NCBI GenBank assembly: GCA_951640165.1
Contig: OX621250.1
Span: 3,410,001 to 3,474,000, forward strand
Direction of reading: 5' to 3'
Source of the DNA: Pseudoips prasinana
Lineage: Eukaryota > Arthropoda > Insecta > Lepidoptera > Nolidae
Length of the DNA: 64,000 bases
Part shown: positions 10,395 to 22,065 of the stretch, one piece after another
Numbering within the stretch: the stretch's first letter is position 1
Layout: the number at the start of each line of letters is the position of its first letter
Notes under the pieces: generated by a model
What the model was told of the DNA's origin: nothing
Database searches by the model: none
Seen by the model: only the letters and a program-made list of their open reading frames with translations
Program-made: the position numbers and the translations under genes

Positions 10395-10935
10395 AAACGT
10401 ACTCTACTGCGCCTTTGTTATAAGTCACCTGGAATATTGCTCTCAGGTTTGGAATCCAAACTATGACATTTGTACGAACAGTAACGACAATATACATATG
10501 TATATACATTCATTTTCCTGCTAAACTTTATCTACTTGACTACATAAGCCGATGGCAAAAAATTCATATACTTCCTTTGCATGAACGTAGAAAAATAGCA
10601 GAGTTGGCGTTGGCAGACTGTTCTGTCTATAATTAGTGTGAACTACCGGTACATAGAGGAGCTTATGATTTCTCCAGCTGATGAGTTCACCAGCTGGTGT
10701 AGGAACCCAGCTGGCGGTCGTTACCATTGATTGTTCAGTGTCAGTGAAGAAGATAGGGCTACGAGGTCCATCCGCTATGTTGAGAAAACATAGGCTTCTC
10801 TACGTACCGGTAGTCAACACTAATTATAGACAAAACAGTTACATGGTAAGGGCGAGTAAAACATTCAACATGGTGTGTCAGAAAACCGATGTTGACTTAT
10901 TTTGTACTAGCTTTGCCCCACAGTTTTACCCGCGT
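10395..10935 (+). pseudogene. scrambled CR1/Jockey-like LINE RT remnant
   Basis: Plus-strand codons around 10400-10480 read LYCAFVISHLEYCSQVWNP, the standard thumb-region motif of CR1- and Jockey-like reverse transcriptases. 10785-10935 reads RLLYVPVVNTNYRQNS then MVRASKTFN, the C-terminal motif. Between them, 10618-10680 holds an inverted copy of the RLLYVPVV-TNYRQNS coding segment on the minus strand. The remnant stops where another dispersed repeat starts at about 10902. It cannot encode a working protein. Confidence 0.65.
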
Positions 10936-11075
10936 TAAACTTTATAAATTATAACCTGTGTTAATCTAGGGTGTCAGCTAAGTCCATACCAAATTTGATT
11001 AAAATCGCTCCAGCCGTTTAGACGTGAAGAAGTAACAAATATACACACTCACAAATTTTCAAGTATATATTATTA
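10902..11075 (+). repeat. GCCCCGCGG-headed dispersed repeat
   Basis: The head 'actagctttgccccac' plus 'ttttacccgcgttaaacttt', followed by 'taccaaatttgattaaaatc'. The same layout recurs at 15950-16143, 17211-17515, 27252-27570 and 29970-30268. Short, non-coding, class unknown. Confidence 0.7.
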
Positions 11076-12451
11076 GTGTGATCAATACTTTACATTTAAA
11101 AGAACAAATTGCGGATTACTTCTTCCATGCAATATATGCTGTATTTCTCTTTTTTTACTACGACCTGTCTTCTTGTCTACCTACTTTTAAATTTTTTATT
11201 CCAAACCAGTGTATATCTGGGAAAAATTGTAATTATTCTTCATCTGTTATAAAATAAAAAATGAATTTGAAATAATTGAATTATCTACATAAGTCTATAT
11301 CGCTATTGTTGCCGGCAGTGCACAAGGAAAACATTTTAAAGCTCAATACTTACTCTGACATTTTGGTGGCACTATTCCAATGTACTTAAAACTCGTTTAC
11401 TCCTTGCTATAACGTCATACTCAACTTTGTTTATTTGTGTGCCAATCTTTTTGACACTTTGTTTACTCGAAATGCAAAAAGTGCACTTATAGATATGATA
11501 TGTTTATATGGAAGTGTGTATTTAGACCGTGTTATTGCGTCACCGATGACATCATAAAACTTGAGGTATGTTAAACTTGATGTAAAGTTATTCTAACGCT
11601 TTATAAGTATTTTTGTGGTTGATTATCCAAGTTCGTTACCAAAACAATTAGTTTACGAATATTAAAATGACGTCCACTATCAATTTTTAAGAGCTAAATA
11701 GGCATAATAGACATGGACAAAATATACAGCATTATGAAACATAACAGCCCTGTGCTACAGTGCTTATAATGTATTTATCTTAGAAACTATCTTTCAATAA
11801 AAAATATCAACAATATTCAAGCCTTCATATATAAAGTGAATGTTCTCCAAAATGTTGCCTCTTAAACGTGGTAGTAACTGGCTGACGTCAGATTTGACAG
11901 TAAACGCTCGTAAAGGGTTCGAAATAAAGTAGGCAAACAACCAAATGAACCCAGACCCTTGTTTGATGGAACGCTAAATATGAAGCGGAGGTTTTGCGTA
12001 ATCCTTATGAGCTTGTGTGTGATGAATAGAGATCAAAAATGAGATTGTTGGTATAAAATTAGCACGCTGGTGATGTAAATGCCAATATTAACTTATCAAA
12101 TTACTTTACTGGAATTCTTTGATAATACTATGGAAAAAGTATGAATATTTATATGTCGCAGATTCAGATGGATTAGAATCGACGTCCACGAGTTCCGTGT
12201 CCGCCATGTTGTATTTATAAAATCGATCAGTGCGTAAACCCGGCGCAGACGACGGTACTAGAACAAGTGTCAAGTCCAATCGCACTACTGACAGATATTA
12301 GTTCATTGACAACGTCAAATGTCAACCCTTCAAATCACGATGACACGTACAACAGTGTTGCCACTCCATTATTATGATATCCATGATTTACTAGTGTTGC
12401 CACTTTATTCTTAATCGTTCATAGATTATTTATTATTATCCGACATATATG
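11076..12451. other. unassigned AT-rich stretch
   Basis: 1.4 kb with no open frame worth naming, no tRNA-like word and no repeat family I recognise. Either genuine spacer or very old transposon sequence. Confidence 0.4.
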
Positions 12452-12600
12452 TACCCTAAACCGGCGAGCATGTATGAAGAATATAATGACAGTAATCGAG
12501 GCAAAAGAAGTATGCAAAGATCGTGACAAATGGAAATCCGTTGTCTCTGCCTACCCCTCTGGGAAACAGGCGTGAGTCTATGTATGTATGTATGTATCCG
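12452..12600 (+). repeat. LINE 3' end ([12 protein letters not shown]), fragment
   Basis: Codons read [15 protein letters not shown] in one frame, and across a shift [21 protein letters not shown], closely matching the minus-strand fragment at 46313-46640, followed by TGA and a TATG repeat tail. Confidence 0.75.
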
Positions 12601-12689
12601 ACATATATGCTTTTAAAATATGCGTAAAATCAATATTTGCAGGCTGCACCGCTTGATGCGTGTCGAGTCCGTACTGGGCATAATCATCA

Positions 12690-12787
12690 TCAATACTTAT
12701 ATCATCTGAAAGACGTCCACTGCTAGACACGAAGGTAGAAGGTCTCCACAATTGCTGGTCTAACGCTACACGCTTTCACTTCGACAT
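12690..12787 (-). repeat. RTE-type LINE tail, left piece of a split copy
   Basis: The plus strand reads 'atctgaaagacgtccactgc', 'ggtctccacaattgctggtc', 'cgctacacgctttcactt'. The sequence that should follow (agcgaccctcacaagatcat) appears only at 13757-13797, after a plus-strand LINE. The element is therefore interrupted. Confidence 0.65.
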
Positions 12788-13756
12788 GTTGCCGAGGCTC
12801 GATTAGTTAAGAGAATCTACCTAGCACTTTGCCAATCTCTCTTATCCTATTGTGTTTCTGTTTAGGGTGGTGCGCCAAGTCCATTATTATTAAACTTAAA
12901 AAAGCACAAAGAACTGTCCTAAAAGTAGCTACATTTCGCCCAATCCTCTATCCAACTGTCGCCCTCTACAAGTCATATGAGGTCCTCACAGTTAGGCAAC
13001 TGTTCATCCTGAGTACCATCTTAACTTAACACAGTAGCACTCCTTATCAACCATCCAACAAGAGGCGAAGAGATAAACCATGCGGCCCGTATAAATGTAA
13101 CCTCTCTTTTAGCCAAAGATTTCCATGCTACTTAGGACCTCACCTATATAATTTAATTAATAAAAAAATAAAAATATTTCCAATGTCCAAACATCAATGC
13201 AAAAAGTCAGTAACAACATGGTTATTAACTAAAAACTATAACGAAACGGAGAACATGTTAAGCTCACTCAGTTAAATTTAACTAATAACAATCGGACCAT
13301 CATACATTCACAATTCACAGTAAATCACATCACACTCACCCACACCCACATACACAAACACACACACACTGACACCCACATTTATGCATGCTTTTTTTTA
13401 AATTATTAATTGTTATTTTAACTTCTATTTTTATTCACTAATCATCATCTTAATTAATCAATCAATATAATCTAATATTAAATGTAAAAACTACTATTCG
13501 CTACCGATGTCAGCGTGCTCTTCAGGGAGTTTGGGCCTAGTATCTTTATTACAAGTTATTTTAAAAAATAACTTAGCGAAGATGCTAGTCACCACACAAA
13601 TCTATGTGACCTAGCATCGTAATGAAGCTTTATATTTTTATTATACCAGTATGCTACACATACTGTATTTTTAAGGACACTTAGTATACAATGAATATAA
13701 TATAAATGTACTCAATGAATTTGATGTGGTGAAAATAAATAAATTATTATTATTAT
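12788..13756 (+). pseudogene. 5'-truncated Jockey/CR1-like LINE, RT C-terminus and 3' UTR
   Basis: In one frame the sequence reads LCQSLLSYCVSV, a stop in place of the expected Trp, then GGAPSPLLL. A shift at an A run leads to LKKAQRTVLKVATF and ALYKSYEVLTVRQLF, and the frame runs on to about 13275 (KNYNETENML). These are the thumb and C-terminal words of Jockey/CR1-like reverse transcriptases. The 3' UTR has 'gtggtgaaaataaataaa' and a TTA repeat tail. Both a nonsense and a frameshift mutation are visible, so it is dead. It sits inside an RTE tail. Confidence 0.75.
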
Positions 13757-13797
13757 TCAGCAGCTGCCAGCGACCCTCACAAGATCATCGGGAATAA
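13757..13797 (-). repeat. RTE-type LINE tail, right piece of a split copy
   Basis: The sequence 'cagcgaccctcacaagatca' continues the minus-strand RTE fragment at 12690-12787 (compare 8175-8200). Confidence 0.55.
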
Positions 13798-13834
13798 TAT
13801 AATCCTTTATTATAAATAGTAGTATAATAATTAC

Positions 13835-14040
13835 CTAGGACATTATTTACACACGGCCATCTGATCCCAAATTAAGCATAACTTGTACGATAGAAATAAT
13901 ATATATTACGTACATATATTAATTTTATTTTGTGAATACGTACTTATGGATATACATACTTATTTATATACATAAATGGATGTAATTTGTGTCCGTCTAT
14001 TATAATTATGTTTGTAAAGTAACTCGCGACACAGGGATTA
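13835..14040 (-). repeat. SINE-B remnants
   Basis: The plus strand reads 'acacggccatctgatcccaa' and 'agcataacttgtacgatag', the minus-strand 3' part of the SINE-B family (compare 1-60). From about 13990 it continues into a plus-strand SINE piece ('gtttgtaaagtaactcgcga', compare 46651-46680). 14041-14321 is unassigned. Confidence 0.5.
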
Positions 14041-14321
14041 GATTCCATAGTGCGTGGTGCATATTTTTACAAGGCCATTTACCAACAAGATTAAATGAAA
14101 AATTATTGTTGAATTTACGCCCCACATGCTGGTAACTTCGTTAGTTAAGGAAAGTTTATAGGTTTTTGGCGCCAACGCGGAAAAAGACGCATCAGGGCAT
14201 TGTTTCATTTTCGAAAACTGGTGTAAATTCAAGTTATTATGTGTAAATATGGTGGATTTTTAGACATAACATCATGTACAACGTACAGAAGTGGAGGAAA
14301 GTGCCATATTGCCGTGGACCA

Positions 14322-14580
14322 TTCAGACAATATGTAGTAAAATATAAATTTCAATAATTAAACCTAAACATAATCTCCTTGACAATAACTTAATACAAGC
14401 TAGCTAAATATCACTACCATTATAAAATAAATTGTATAAATGTTTTAACATTCCGTGTACCTAAATATCTGTAATAAGTAACTAGAAATAATAACTGTAT
14501 TACTACAAACATGTTCTGACAATTTACAAGCGCTTTTTTAAAGCCTACGTGAATAAAAACCTTTTTTATTTTATTTTATG
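14322..14580 (+). mobile_element. Jockey-type LINE, 3' UTR only, copy 3
   Basis: Last 255 bp or so of the element: 'gacaatatgtagtaaaatat', 'caagctagctaaatatcact', 'ctacaaacatgttctgacaa', 'tttacaagcgcttttttaaa', 'gtgaataaaaacctttttta', then an ATTTT tail. It matches 2095-2370 with several indels, so it is older than copies 1 and 2. Confidence 0.85.
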
Positions 14581-15949
14581 TTTTTTATAATTGCGATTTT
14601 CTGAATCTAAAACTCTGTAAACCTCTAGTAAAGTCTCCACTGCTTTACTGGGGTAGGACAAGGACTACGTATGACTTGACTGTGACGGACTTTACTTGAC
14701 ATGACGAAAATAAATAAAATAAAAATATATTTTACGGAGGGCTCATAAGGCCGAAGAAGCCAGAGTCGTAAAACTTAATAAGAAAAAGGTAAGTTTATAA
14801 AAAAAAACTTATCTTATAACCGAGCCTGTGGATAATGATTACGAATGGCAGAATAAGCATAGCCACACTGTATGGCATGCTATTTATTTAATATTTAATA
14901 GTTTGAATTGTGGAACAATAGAAATTAATTACCTCTGTTCACAAATTAGTATATGCGTTAGCCATTGTAATGCTTTAATTAATCTTGGAGATTTGTATTC
15001 ACAATAATCTCTCATACAACATGGGTGGTTTCTGGAATGACGCTATTATCTCCTCGCCTCTTAGACGACGCGACGCACCACTCGCCAAAAGATAACGTAA
15101 GCATAAGGTAAGTAGAGTGGATATTATATATCTGGGGATAGAGTAGTAGAGTGGATATTATATGTCGTTATAAAAACACACTGTACAACCAATTAGCAAG
15201 TCATAACTGTCAACAAAAATAGCCGATCAGCAAACTAGAAAATATTACTTACATAATTTACCCGATCAGCAAACCTAAAAATATCACCTAGAATAATTAG
15301 CAAACAAAAATTATAACGCTATAAAGTCGATTATTACTTAAGAGACTTGTGTCAAGCATTCTCCAACGTTCTCAATGTAAAACCAACTCTAAAAGTTTCC
15401 ACATCCAATTTCTTGTTTGATTCGTATTTCTTTCCCAGATCTACGTTTTCTTTCAGCATTCTTTTTTAATTCATCAAGCCTTATTTACTTTTTTTATTTA
15501 GTTTCTATTTTTCTTTCCAATGTAGTTAGTTTCCATAAATTTATTTAGATTCCTAAGTAATTTTGTTGTAAATTTTAATATTGATTAAAATATTTTAGAA
15601 TTAATTAAACTTTACCTTAAATTTTTAGGAAATAGTAATGTCTAATCAAATTACTGGCTTCAAAAGAAGAAGGTTGTCATATCGCTGATTTTTTTTAATG
15701 TTACGCTATTTGCGGTTGAACAGAACAGATTTTTAAATCCTTAAACAAATCGAAGTCAGTTCTATGTTTTGAAAACAGTAATATTATCAACATCTTTCAT
15801 AATTGTCTTTTTTATTTTATAGAAAAAAGAAATAAAGAAAACGTTTATTATAAGATCGTTTATCAAAAAACGACCACACCATGCTTCACAAGCGTAAAGA
15901 GCAATTCGATGACTTAGTTAATAACTTTTGAATTAAAATAATTTATTTG
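14581..15949. other. unassigned AT-rich stretch
   Basis: No gene seen. A short internal duplication occurs near 15112-15165 ('agtagagtggatattatat' twice). The 'gatcagcaaac...aaatat' words near 15225-15300 recur near 16385-16450, indicating pieces of one old dispersed repeat. Confidence 0.4.
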
Positions 15950-16143
15950 TAACTAGCTGTGCCCCGCGGTTTTACCCGCGTTAAACTTTATAAAATATGG
16001 CCTATGTGTTATCCTAACTATAAAAATTTGCCTATGTTCTTTCTTTCTGTATACCAAATTTCATTCAAATCCGTTCTGTAGTTTTGGCGTGAAAGAGTAA
16101 CAAACAGACAGAGTTAGTTTCGCATTTATAATATTAGTTAGGA
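15950..16143 (+). repeat. GCCCCGCGG-headed dispersed repeat
   Basis: Head 'actagctgtgccccgcggtt' at 15953, then 'ttacccgcgttaaactttat', 'gtataccaaatttcattcaa' and 'aacaaacagacagag'. It ends near a short TA-rich tract. Confidence 0.75.
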
Positions 16144-16344
16144 TTTTTTTATATTTATTTACAGCATTTGCAGCCTAACAGCACCATAAATATTTCTTCA
16201 TAATCACAGACGAACAACGCCCATTCCAGGACAATGGCTTATGTAAGTGCAAGTGGATTGTGTCCTTATTTTGTAGAGATAGACCATAATCGTTTTCTAA
16301 GCGATATTCCCTCGGGAACACTTATACGCCCCCGACGGGATAAA

Positions 16345-16907
16345 ATGTGATATTCTTTGCCGTCCGCCAACAGCAAAATGATTACCTAATACAGTCAATC
16401 AGCAGACCAAAAATATCACCAAATATAAACGAACGGCAAACCAAAAATTTAAAAAAGAAACCGGCCAAGAGCGTGTCGGACTCGCCCATGAAGGGTTCCG
16501 CAGCAGCAAGTATTTCAGTTGATTATAAGCATTAAAAAAAATACTTACTAGATCTCGTTCAAACCAATTCTCGTTGTTAGTTTACATGGTAATGTACATC
16601 ATATATTTTTTTTAGTTTTATCATTCTCTTATTTTGGAAGTTACAGGGGGGGGGGGGGGGACACTCATGTTTCAACTTTAGAAGTGTCTCTCGCGCAAAC
16701 TATTCAGTTTAGAAAAAATAATATTCGAAACCTCAATATCATTTTTGAAGACCCATCCATAGAATACATCTATTTACCAAGATTCAACAGTACAGCTCTT
16801 ATTGTTACGGAAAGAAGTGGCTGTGACATACGAACGGACAGACAGACAGACATGACGAATCTATAAGGGTTCCGTTTTTTGCCATTTGGCTACGGAACCC
16901 TAAAAAA
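16345..16907 (+). repeat. dispersed repeat ending in acggaaccctaaaaa
   Basis: Ordered words: 'cagcagaccaaaaatatcac', 'ccggccaagagcgtgtcgga', 'gaagtgtctctcgcgcaaac', 'gaagtggctgtgacatacga', 'acatgacgaatctataaggg', and the end 'tggctacggaaccctaaaaa'. The word 'agggttccg' near 16491 is the inverse of the terminal 'cggaaccct'. A 15-G run lies at 16646-16660. A shorter copy is at 31970-32360. Non-autonomous element, class unknown. 16908-17210 is unassigned. Confidence 0.65.
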
Positions 16908-17210
16908 CCAGCATTTAAAGAACTGAACACGAAATCTCCAACCCTAGTATTTCTTTCCGGGCAATTTCCGTGTGGTCATTAGGCGACCCTCAATCCAGCG
17001 AAGTATTCTCATTTCTGGCACTTGGGAATAAGCGGCACTAGCAATTAACTGGGTGCCCTGAAATACACCACTCTAAACTACGTACACTTGAAGTAACAAT
17101 TAATGTTTTGACAGGTCAGGACTCTTTATTAATGTGATTTCAAGTTTGACAATTATATAGTTGATATGTCAAAATGGGATGTTAAATTAAAATTTTTATT
17201 TATTCATTTC

Positions 17211-17515
17211 ACTAGCTGTGCCCCGCGGTTTAACCCGCGTTAAATTTTATAAATTATCACAGCTCCTTAGGTGATAGCGTGATAATATGCAGCCTATATG
17301 TTGACCCGACCTCTTAGTAATATTCATGCAAAATTTCAAGTAAATCTATGCAGTACTTTTAGAGTTTAGCCCGGACATACATACAGACAAACAGACAAAA
17401 ATTCTAAAAACTATATTTTTGGCTTCGATATCGATTGTATACGCCCCAGGTATCTTTTAAAAAAAAAATTCAATGTACAGTTTTCACATTCCTACGATTT
17501 TATTATATGTATAGA
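17211..17515 (+). repeat. GCCCCGCGG-headed dispersed repeat
   Basis: Starts 'actagctgtgccccgcggtt', continues 'gatagcgtgataatatgcag', 'gcccggacatacatacagac' and 'atacgccccaggtatctttt', and ends near 'tatgtatagatagat'. It is the plus-strand counterpart of the minus copies at 27252-27570 and 29970-30268. Confidence 0.8.
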
Positions 17516-17877
17516 TAGATGATAAATTACAGTACTATTCTTCCTTTATCGTAAGGGCGGTGATTATCCTGGTATTAGGGTTGGTGAAGCCACCCAGTAG
17601 GCCTTTGACACAGTGGAACAGGCCTTATACAGTAATATGAGAAGTCTATTCTTTATATAAATCCGATGCAATGAATCTTATGTATGTATATATATATGTA
17701 TATTATATGTGTATATATAATTAGTGTATGATATGTTTATTAACATACGTTTATTGTGAAATCATACTAAGTTTTTGGTTTGCAATATATTTATCACAGT
17801 TCCTTAGTATAAGTTATTTGTTGCACTCCTGCTACTGTTTACTTTACTTTCAGTTCCTATCCATCCAAAGGTTGTCT
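17516..17877. other. unassigned AT-rich stretch
   Basis: Only AT dinucleotide-like runs (17690-17720) and no gene. Confidence 0.35.
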
Positions 17878-18000
17878 GGAAGAGATCGCTTAAGGCGATA
17901 AGACCGCCCATTGTACCTTATGTTCTTTATATTATATCCGATGTATTTTCTTTCCGCCTGAGTGTGTACAATAAAGAGTATTCTATCTATCTATCTATTA
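17878..18000 (+). repeat. LINE 3' UTR tail ('gatcgcttaaggcgataag' family)
   Basis: Near-copy of 9972-10092, ending in a TATC repeat (17981-17999). The tetranucleotide tail marks the 3' end of a retroposed copy. 18001-18754 downstream shows no gene: the 85-codon frame at 17962-18219 begins inside the repeat and has no motif. Confidence 0.7.
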
Positions 18001-18754
18001 CTCAGTCCGACCATCGAATCGATATATACTAACTCTCTCAACTTTTGTTCGCCTCACCCAATCATTATCATTATCAGGTTACGCCTCAAGTCAAACGTGT
18101 TTAAAGATTTTTTACTTCAAACAAACTGTAAGAAAACGTGTTTCAAGATAGCGTCGTTCATACAGCGTATTGAATTCTCTTTACTTTCTATCCGCTTTGT
18201 TTATAGCGCGTTCCCATAGCAACGGTAGGACTGTAACACAATTTTGTCGATTGGTGTAGGTGCTAATGTAGCTGCTTTATCTAAACATTGAATACGGTAA
18301 TTGATTATATTGACGATTTCAATTTAATCACATTTGGACGAAAATAGACATTAAGTGCCTCTGGTAGATTATAGTCGTAAAGGCAACCTTGGGTCGTATG
18401 CGTTATGATAATTTGCCAATGCACTTAAATAATCAGTGCCTAAAATTGACTTTGATGGTCTTGGTACGAGATATAGTAGTAACACTGTCTACGAATTTAT
18501 GTGCGTATTAGGAAATAATAATTATTGCGGTTTGGTGACTTTTTCATGATATTCAAGCAGATCATAATGAACAAGAAATTGTCAAAATCCTAAGAGAATA
18601 ATTTTGCAAGTGATTCCTAGGACAACTTTATAAAAGAAAAGTAGTTACATGATATGTGGAAGTATATTTGATGAGTTGCCTGATAATATTAAGGAACTAC
18701 CATTATGTATATATATATATATATATAGCTCTAAATAGGGTTTATTTATATATC

Positions 18755-18870
18755 CTAGGGCGATATACGAGCAAGCGGGTCATCTAATGGTAAGAGATCA
18801 CCGCCGCCCATGTACACTCGCAGCACAATAGAAGTCACGGGTGCGTTGCTGGCTTTTAAAAGAACAGTTT
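18755..18870 (-). repeat. LINE-tail SINE-like repeat, fragment
   Basis: The plus strand reads 'cgagcaagcgggtcatctaa', 'ggtaagagatcaccgccgcc', 'gtgcgttgctggctttt'. An AT dinucleotide run lies just upstream (18709-18727). Confidence 0.7.
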
Positions 18871-18934
18871 TAACAGAACTAAACATATTAATTAAATATT
18901 TACATGTCACTACACTGTGACCCACTCGAGACAA

Positions 18935-19125
18935 ATCTTTGTGTGATGAACACGATTATTTGTTCTGCGTCTGGGTGTAATTTATCTAGAAAATTTTGTA
19001 TTTAGAAATATATAAATATGTTTATCAGTCTTCACTTCACTTCAGTTTCACTCTTTACCATAGTACACTAGTTTGGGATAAGATTGTACTGGGTTAGTTG
19101 TCCGAAGATATTTATATATACTATG
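18935..19125 (+). repeat. SINE-B type, 5'-truncated
   Basis: 'tttgtgtgatgaacacgatt', 'tttgttctgcgtctgggtgt', 'tagtttgggataagattgta', 'gttagttgtccgaagatatt'. Same body as 21785-21965. 19126-19663 is unassigned. Confidence 0.6.
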
Positions 19126-19663
19126 TGTCATGGATTTGTTTTTATATTAATACCACATTCACAAGCAACACTTGGCTAGTAAGTAAGTATAGATGTATAA
19201 AATTATAAGAATTAATTTACCAGAGTTCTTAATCCAAATGACGTATCACATTCCAAATTCAAGATTGTAAATTAAACAAAATTGCTCACCCATTTTTATT
19301 CAATTTTCACCACCTTGTGCTAACACTTCACATTTCATATAAACATAGTTTTATTCTAAACATATTTCAAACGTTCGGTAAATTGTATGCAAAGAAATCG
19401 TATTAATAGACTTGTAATAATTACTTTATAGCGAAACTTTACATTTGATTGCAAGTATTGAAAGTTTTTGATTATTTGATCTCTTAGCAATTGTGTTTTG
19501 TTTCTTTTATTTGTTGGTTTGTTCTTTGATTCGTTACGATCGCGATGGATGCTTTAGCGTACGTTGTTTTCTTATCTGTTCTTATTGCATTTGAAGTTTT
19601 GTAAAATAGTTTTTATGTAATTTCATTCACATAAAGACCGAATGAAGTGCTATGTTCGTAATG

Positions 19664-19790
19664 ACAAAGAATATCGCCACCCCATATTGCGCAACGCGTA
19701 GATGTCGTCTTAAAGGAATATCTCTGAAAGAACGGGAAGTAGCTTCTAGCTGTGTACTATGTCCATCATACTGAGATTGCCAACCCATCT
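19664..19790 (+). repeat. dispersed repeat ('EYLRENGQ' type)
   Basis: 'aaagaatatcgccacccca', 'tcttaaaggaatatctctga', 'agaacgggaagtag', 'tgtactatgtccatcatact'. Same order as 43008-43170. Confidence 0.55.
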
Positions 19791-19799
19791 TCCAATCGT

Positions 19800-20720
19800 A
19801 GCGATTATTTTATTTTATTAAGAAACAAACAGTCTTACAAATTTTCTTAAATGTTTCACGCAATATTTAAGTTGTAGACCTACATACAAAATTCGTCACG
19901 CATATCATCAGATGTTAAGGTAGTTGTTTTGCTACTATCTCAACGAGTACGAGATATATGTATAAATAGGTACGTCTATGCCTTCCTCCCCTTGCCTCTA
20001 TTTTTCGTTCCACAGTACTCGTATTCATTGTAATGAGCTCTCTTGGCCTATCAGGTGTCTTATCTGTTTACGTGTGCACTCTTTTACCCATATTTTAAAA
20101 CTTCGGATTACTAAATATAACTCAAAAGTATCAGTCAGTAAGTTAGAACGAAGATAACATTTTGGCAAAAAAAAAAAAAACTCGCGATACTATGTGTTTA
20201 GGTTATTGGGCTTATCAAGCTCCTTATTGCCTACATACATTACATACATTTTAGTTACACACCGTACAGCTATGAACTTTAAAGTTAAGCAAGAATCATA
20301 CGTTACTACATGTCTATGTTATACTTAAGGACTATTAAGGTGAGCATGATCAAAACCTATTAAGTCTTAACAAAACTCGATTATCAAGTACACGCGTATA
20401 GGTCGCATCCTTAATATATGTACATATATGCAGTTCTTATAACTTTTTTTTAATTCAAAATTTCCTTAAGAAGTATATATTTCACCACAACTAAGCAAAC
20501 AACTTATTTTTTAATACTTTCATTTATAAAAATATGCAAATTAAATTATTTCATTTTTAAATTAATAATAATGTCACCTTCATAGGTATTATATTTTGTC
20601 TAAATAACAAATTTCCTCGCTCGCTTCTAATGTCTGGTGAAGCAGGGAAAGGTTCTAGGCTAACTGTAAACGTCATCTTAAAAGAACTCCAAGAATAAAA
20701 GCTATAGTGCGAGACAAGTG
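19800..20720. other. unassigned AT-rich stretch
   Basis: No gene or repeat family recognised. A 14-A run near 20168 may be the tail of an old retroposed copy. Confidence 0.4.
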
Positions 20721-20730
20721 CAGTCTGTAC

Positions 20731-20825
20731 CTGTGTCCGACGTAGCGACGACGCGTCGACAACGAGGCGACGCGTCGACGACGTGGCGACGATTAGCTAA
20801 GTCATCGCCAAGTCGTCACGTCGGT
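20731..20825. repeat. CGACGCGTCG-rich imperfect inverted repeat
   Basis: GACGCGTCGAC occurs twice (near 20749 and 20770) inside a stretch whose ends 'ccgacgtagcgacga' and 'cgtcacgtcgg' pair imperfectly. Its local GC content is far above its surroundings. The related word gcgacgcgtcgc is the core of the palindrome at 49970-49995. 20830-21185 is unassigned. Confidence 0.5.
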
Positions 20826-21185
20826 AGATAAACATTGACCTCAGTAGTGCCCTTATCATGTAGGTAGTAAGGGTGCATTTCGGAGAATAGTGTACTACCC
20901 AATGGCGTACTGGCAAATACTTAGTAAATACAAACAAACTAACATCCTAATTGATGTAAGTAGCAAACAATTTATCTACCTACTAATAAATAGGTTATCA
21001 ATAGGTAGTAGCTCTCGACTCTAACTAGTATAGCTAACTAAGACAATTATACGAATGCTTTTTAAAACTACTCAATGTTTCCCTAAATAAGTCAATACCA
21101 ACTAATTTATCATTGTACAAACTGCATGCTCGTCTTGTGAAACTATTTTTAGGATTCTTATTTGAGGCGCTCATAGCTAGATGCG

Positions 21186-21420
21186 CTCACCGGTCTGTAA
21201 GCGATCGGCGAGGTTAAGCAACTACGCTCGCGGTCAGTCCATAGATGGGTGACCGCCAAAGTGGTTTAATTTCTGAGCGTCTCCGTGCTTCGGAGGGCAC
21301 GTTAAGCTGTCGGTCCCGGTTGTAGTCATTAGACAACAGTCGTTAAGCCATGTCAGGGGCCTACTGGGCGGCTTGAGTAACTCTGACACTAGGGTTTCGG
21401 ACCATTCGATAAGCAAGCAA
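21186..21420 (+). repeat. 5S-rRNA-derived SINE, copy 1
   Basis: The head contains gttaagcaac (21213-21222) and gatgggtgaccgcc (21244-21257). In 5S rRNA genes these match the A-box and C-box ends of the internal RNA polymerase III promoter, and the spacing and intervening 'gctcgcggtcagt' also fit. The 5' part of 5S rRNA is missing, as is the true 3' stem. The body (ggcacgttaagctgtcggtc ... cctactgggcggcttga) is shared with copies 2 and 3. Not a functional 5S gene. Confidence 0.8.
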
Positions 21421-21569
21421 CTATTCTTAGCATAACATGCTCTACTACGAGGTACGCTGAACAAAGGTTTACTTCTACAATTCCTCTCGCGCTGCCGAGG
21501 GACCGTAAAGGAAAGTGAGTGTAGTAATGCGGGGGGATTATTGCATATCACTCCAAATAAAAGGACTCA

Positions 21570-21640
21570 ATCCATTGTGGATATCTTTTGGGGAGGCTTT
21601 TGTCCATTTGTGTACGTCATTCAGCTGTCATGATGAACTA
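21570..21640 (+). repeat. RTE-like LINE tail, diverged
   Basis: 'ttttggggaggcttttgtcc' then 'cattcagctgtcatgatga'. Resembles the tail at 43685-43745 more than the main RTE family. Confidence 0.5.
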
Positions 21641-21965
21641 AAGTCGCCACTTCATGTCCCGGGTTATATTCCCGCACAGGTAACTATTTGTAGGTATGAC
21701 CCATAGCTTGTTCTGAGACAGGGAGTACCTTGTGTCCATTAATTATATGTATGTAAAGTACCACACGATAGAAAGTCGTCGTTTCGATCCCCACTCAGGC
21801 CAAAACTTTGTATGACGAATACGATTATTTGTTCTGTGGCTGGGTGATATATATATTTTGTATGTTTTTAGAAATTTGTATTAAGAGTATGTATGTCTAT
21901 CAGTTATGCAATTACAATAGTACAGGATCTGCCTAGTTTGGGATAAGACGGCAGTTTGTTAGTTG
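21641..21965 (+). repeat. two adjacent SINE-B pieces
   Basis: First piece (21641-21775): 'gtcccgggttatattcccgc' (B box), then 'taactatttgtaggtatgac'. Second piece (21785-21965): 'gtttcgatccccactcaggc' (B box), 'tttgttctgtggctgggtga', and the end 'tagtttgggataagacggca'. Two B-box-like words 130 bp apart show separate insertions. Confidence 0.6.
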
Positions 21966-21984
21966 TACTCAGACTTTTAAAAAT

Positions 21985-22065
21985 ATTCGTTCAAAGAACA
22001 GCCCGACTGGGGAAGTATCACCACCTTACAGAAGTCAGTCCTTAATAATAAAGAGTTCCCAATTT
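21985..22065 (+). repeat. LINE-tail SINE-like repeat, 5' piece
   Basis: 'cgttcaaagaacagcccgac', 'ggggaagtatcaccacctta'. Same 5' region as 46825-47130; the shared tail is missing here. Confidence 0.6.

Noticed and set aside
21186..21260. functional 5S rRNA gene
   Set aside because: The first third and the closing 3' stem are missing, with many substitutions and a non-5S body attached in every copy.
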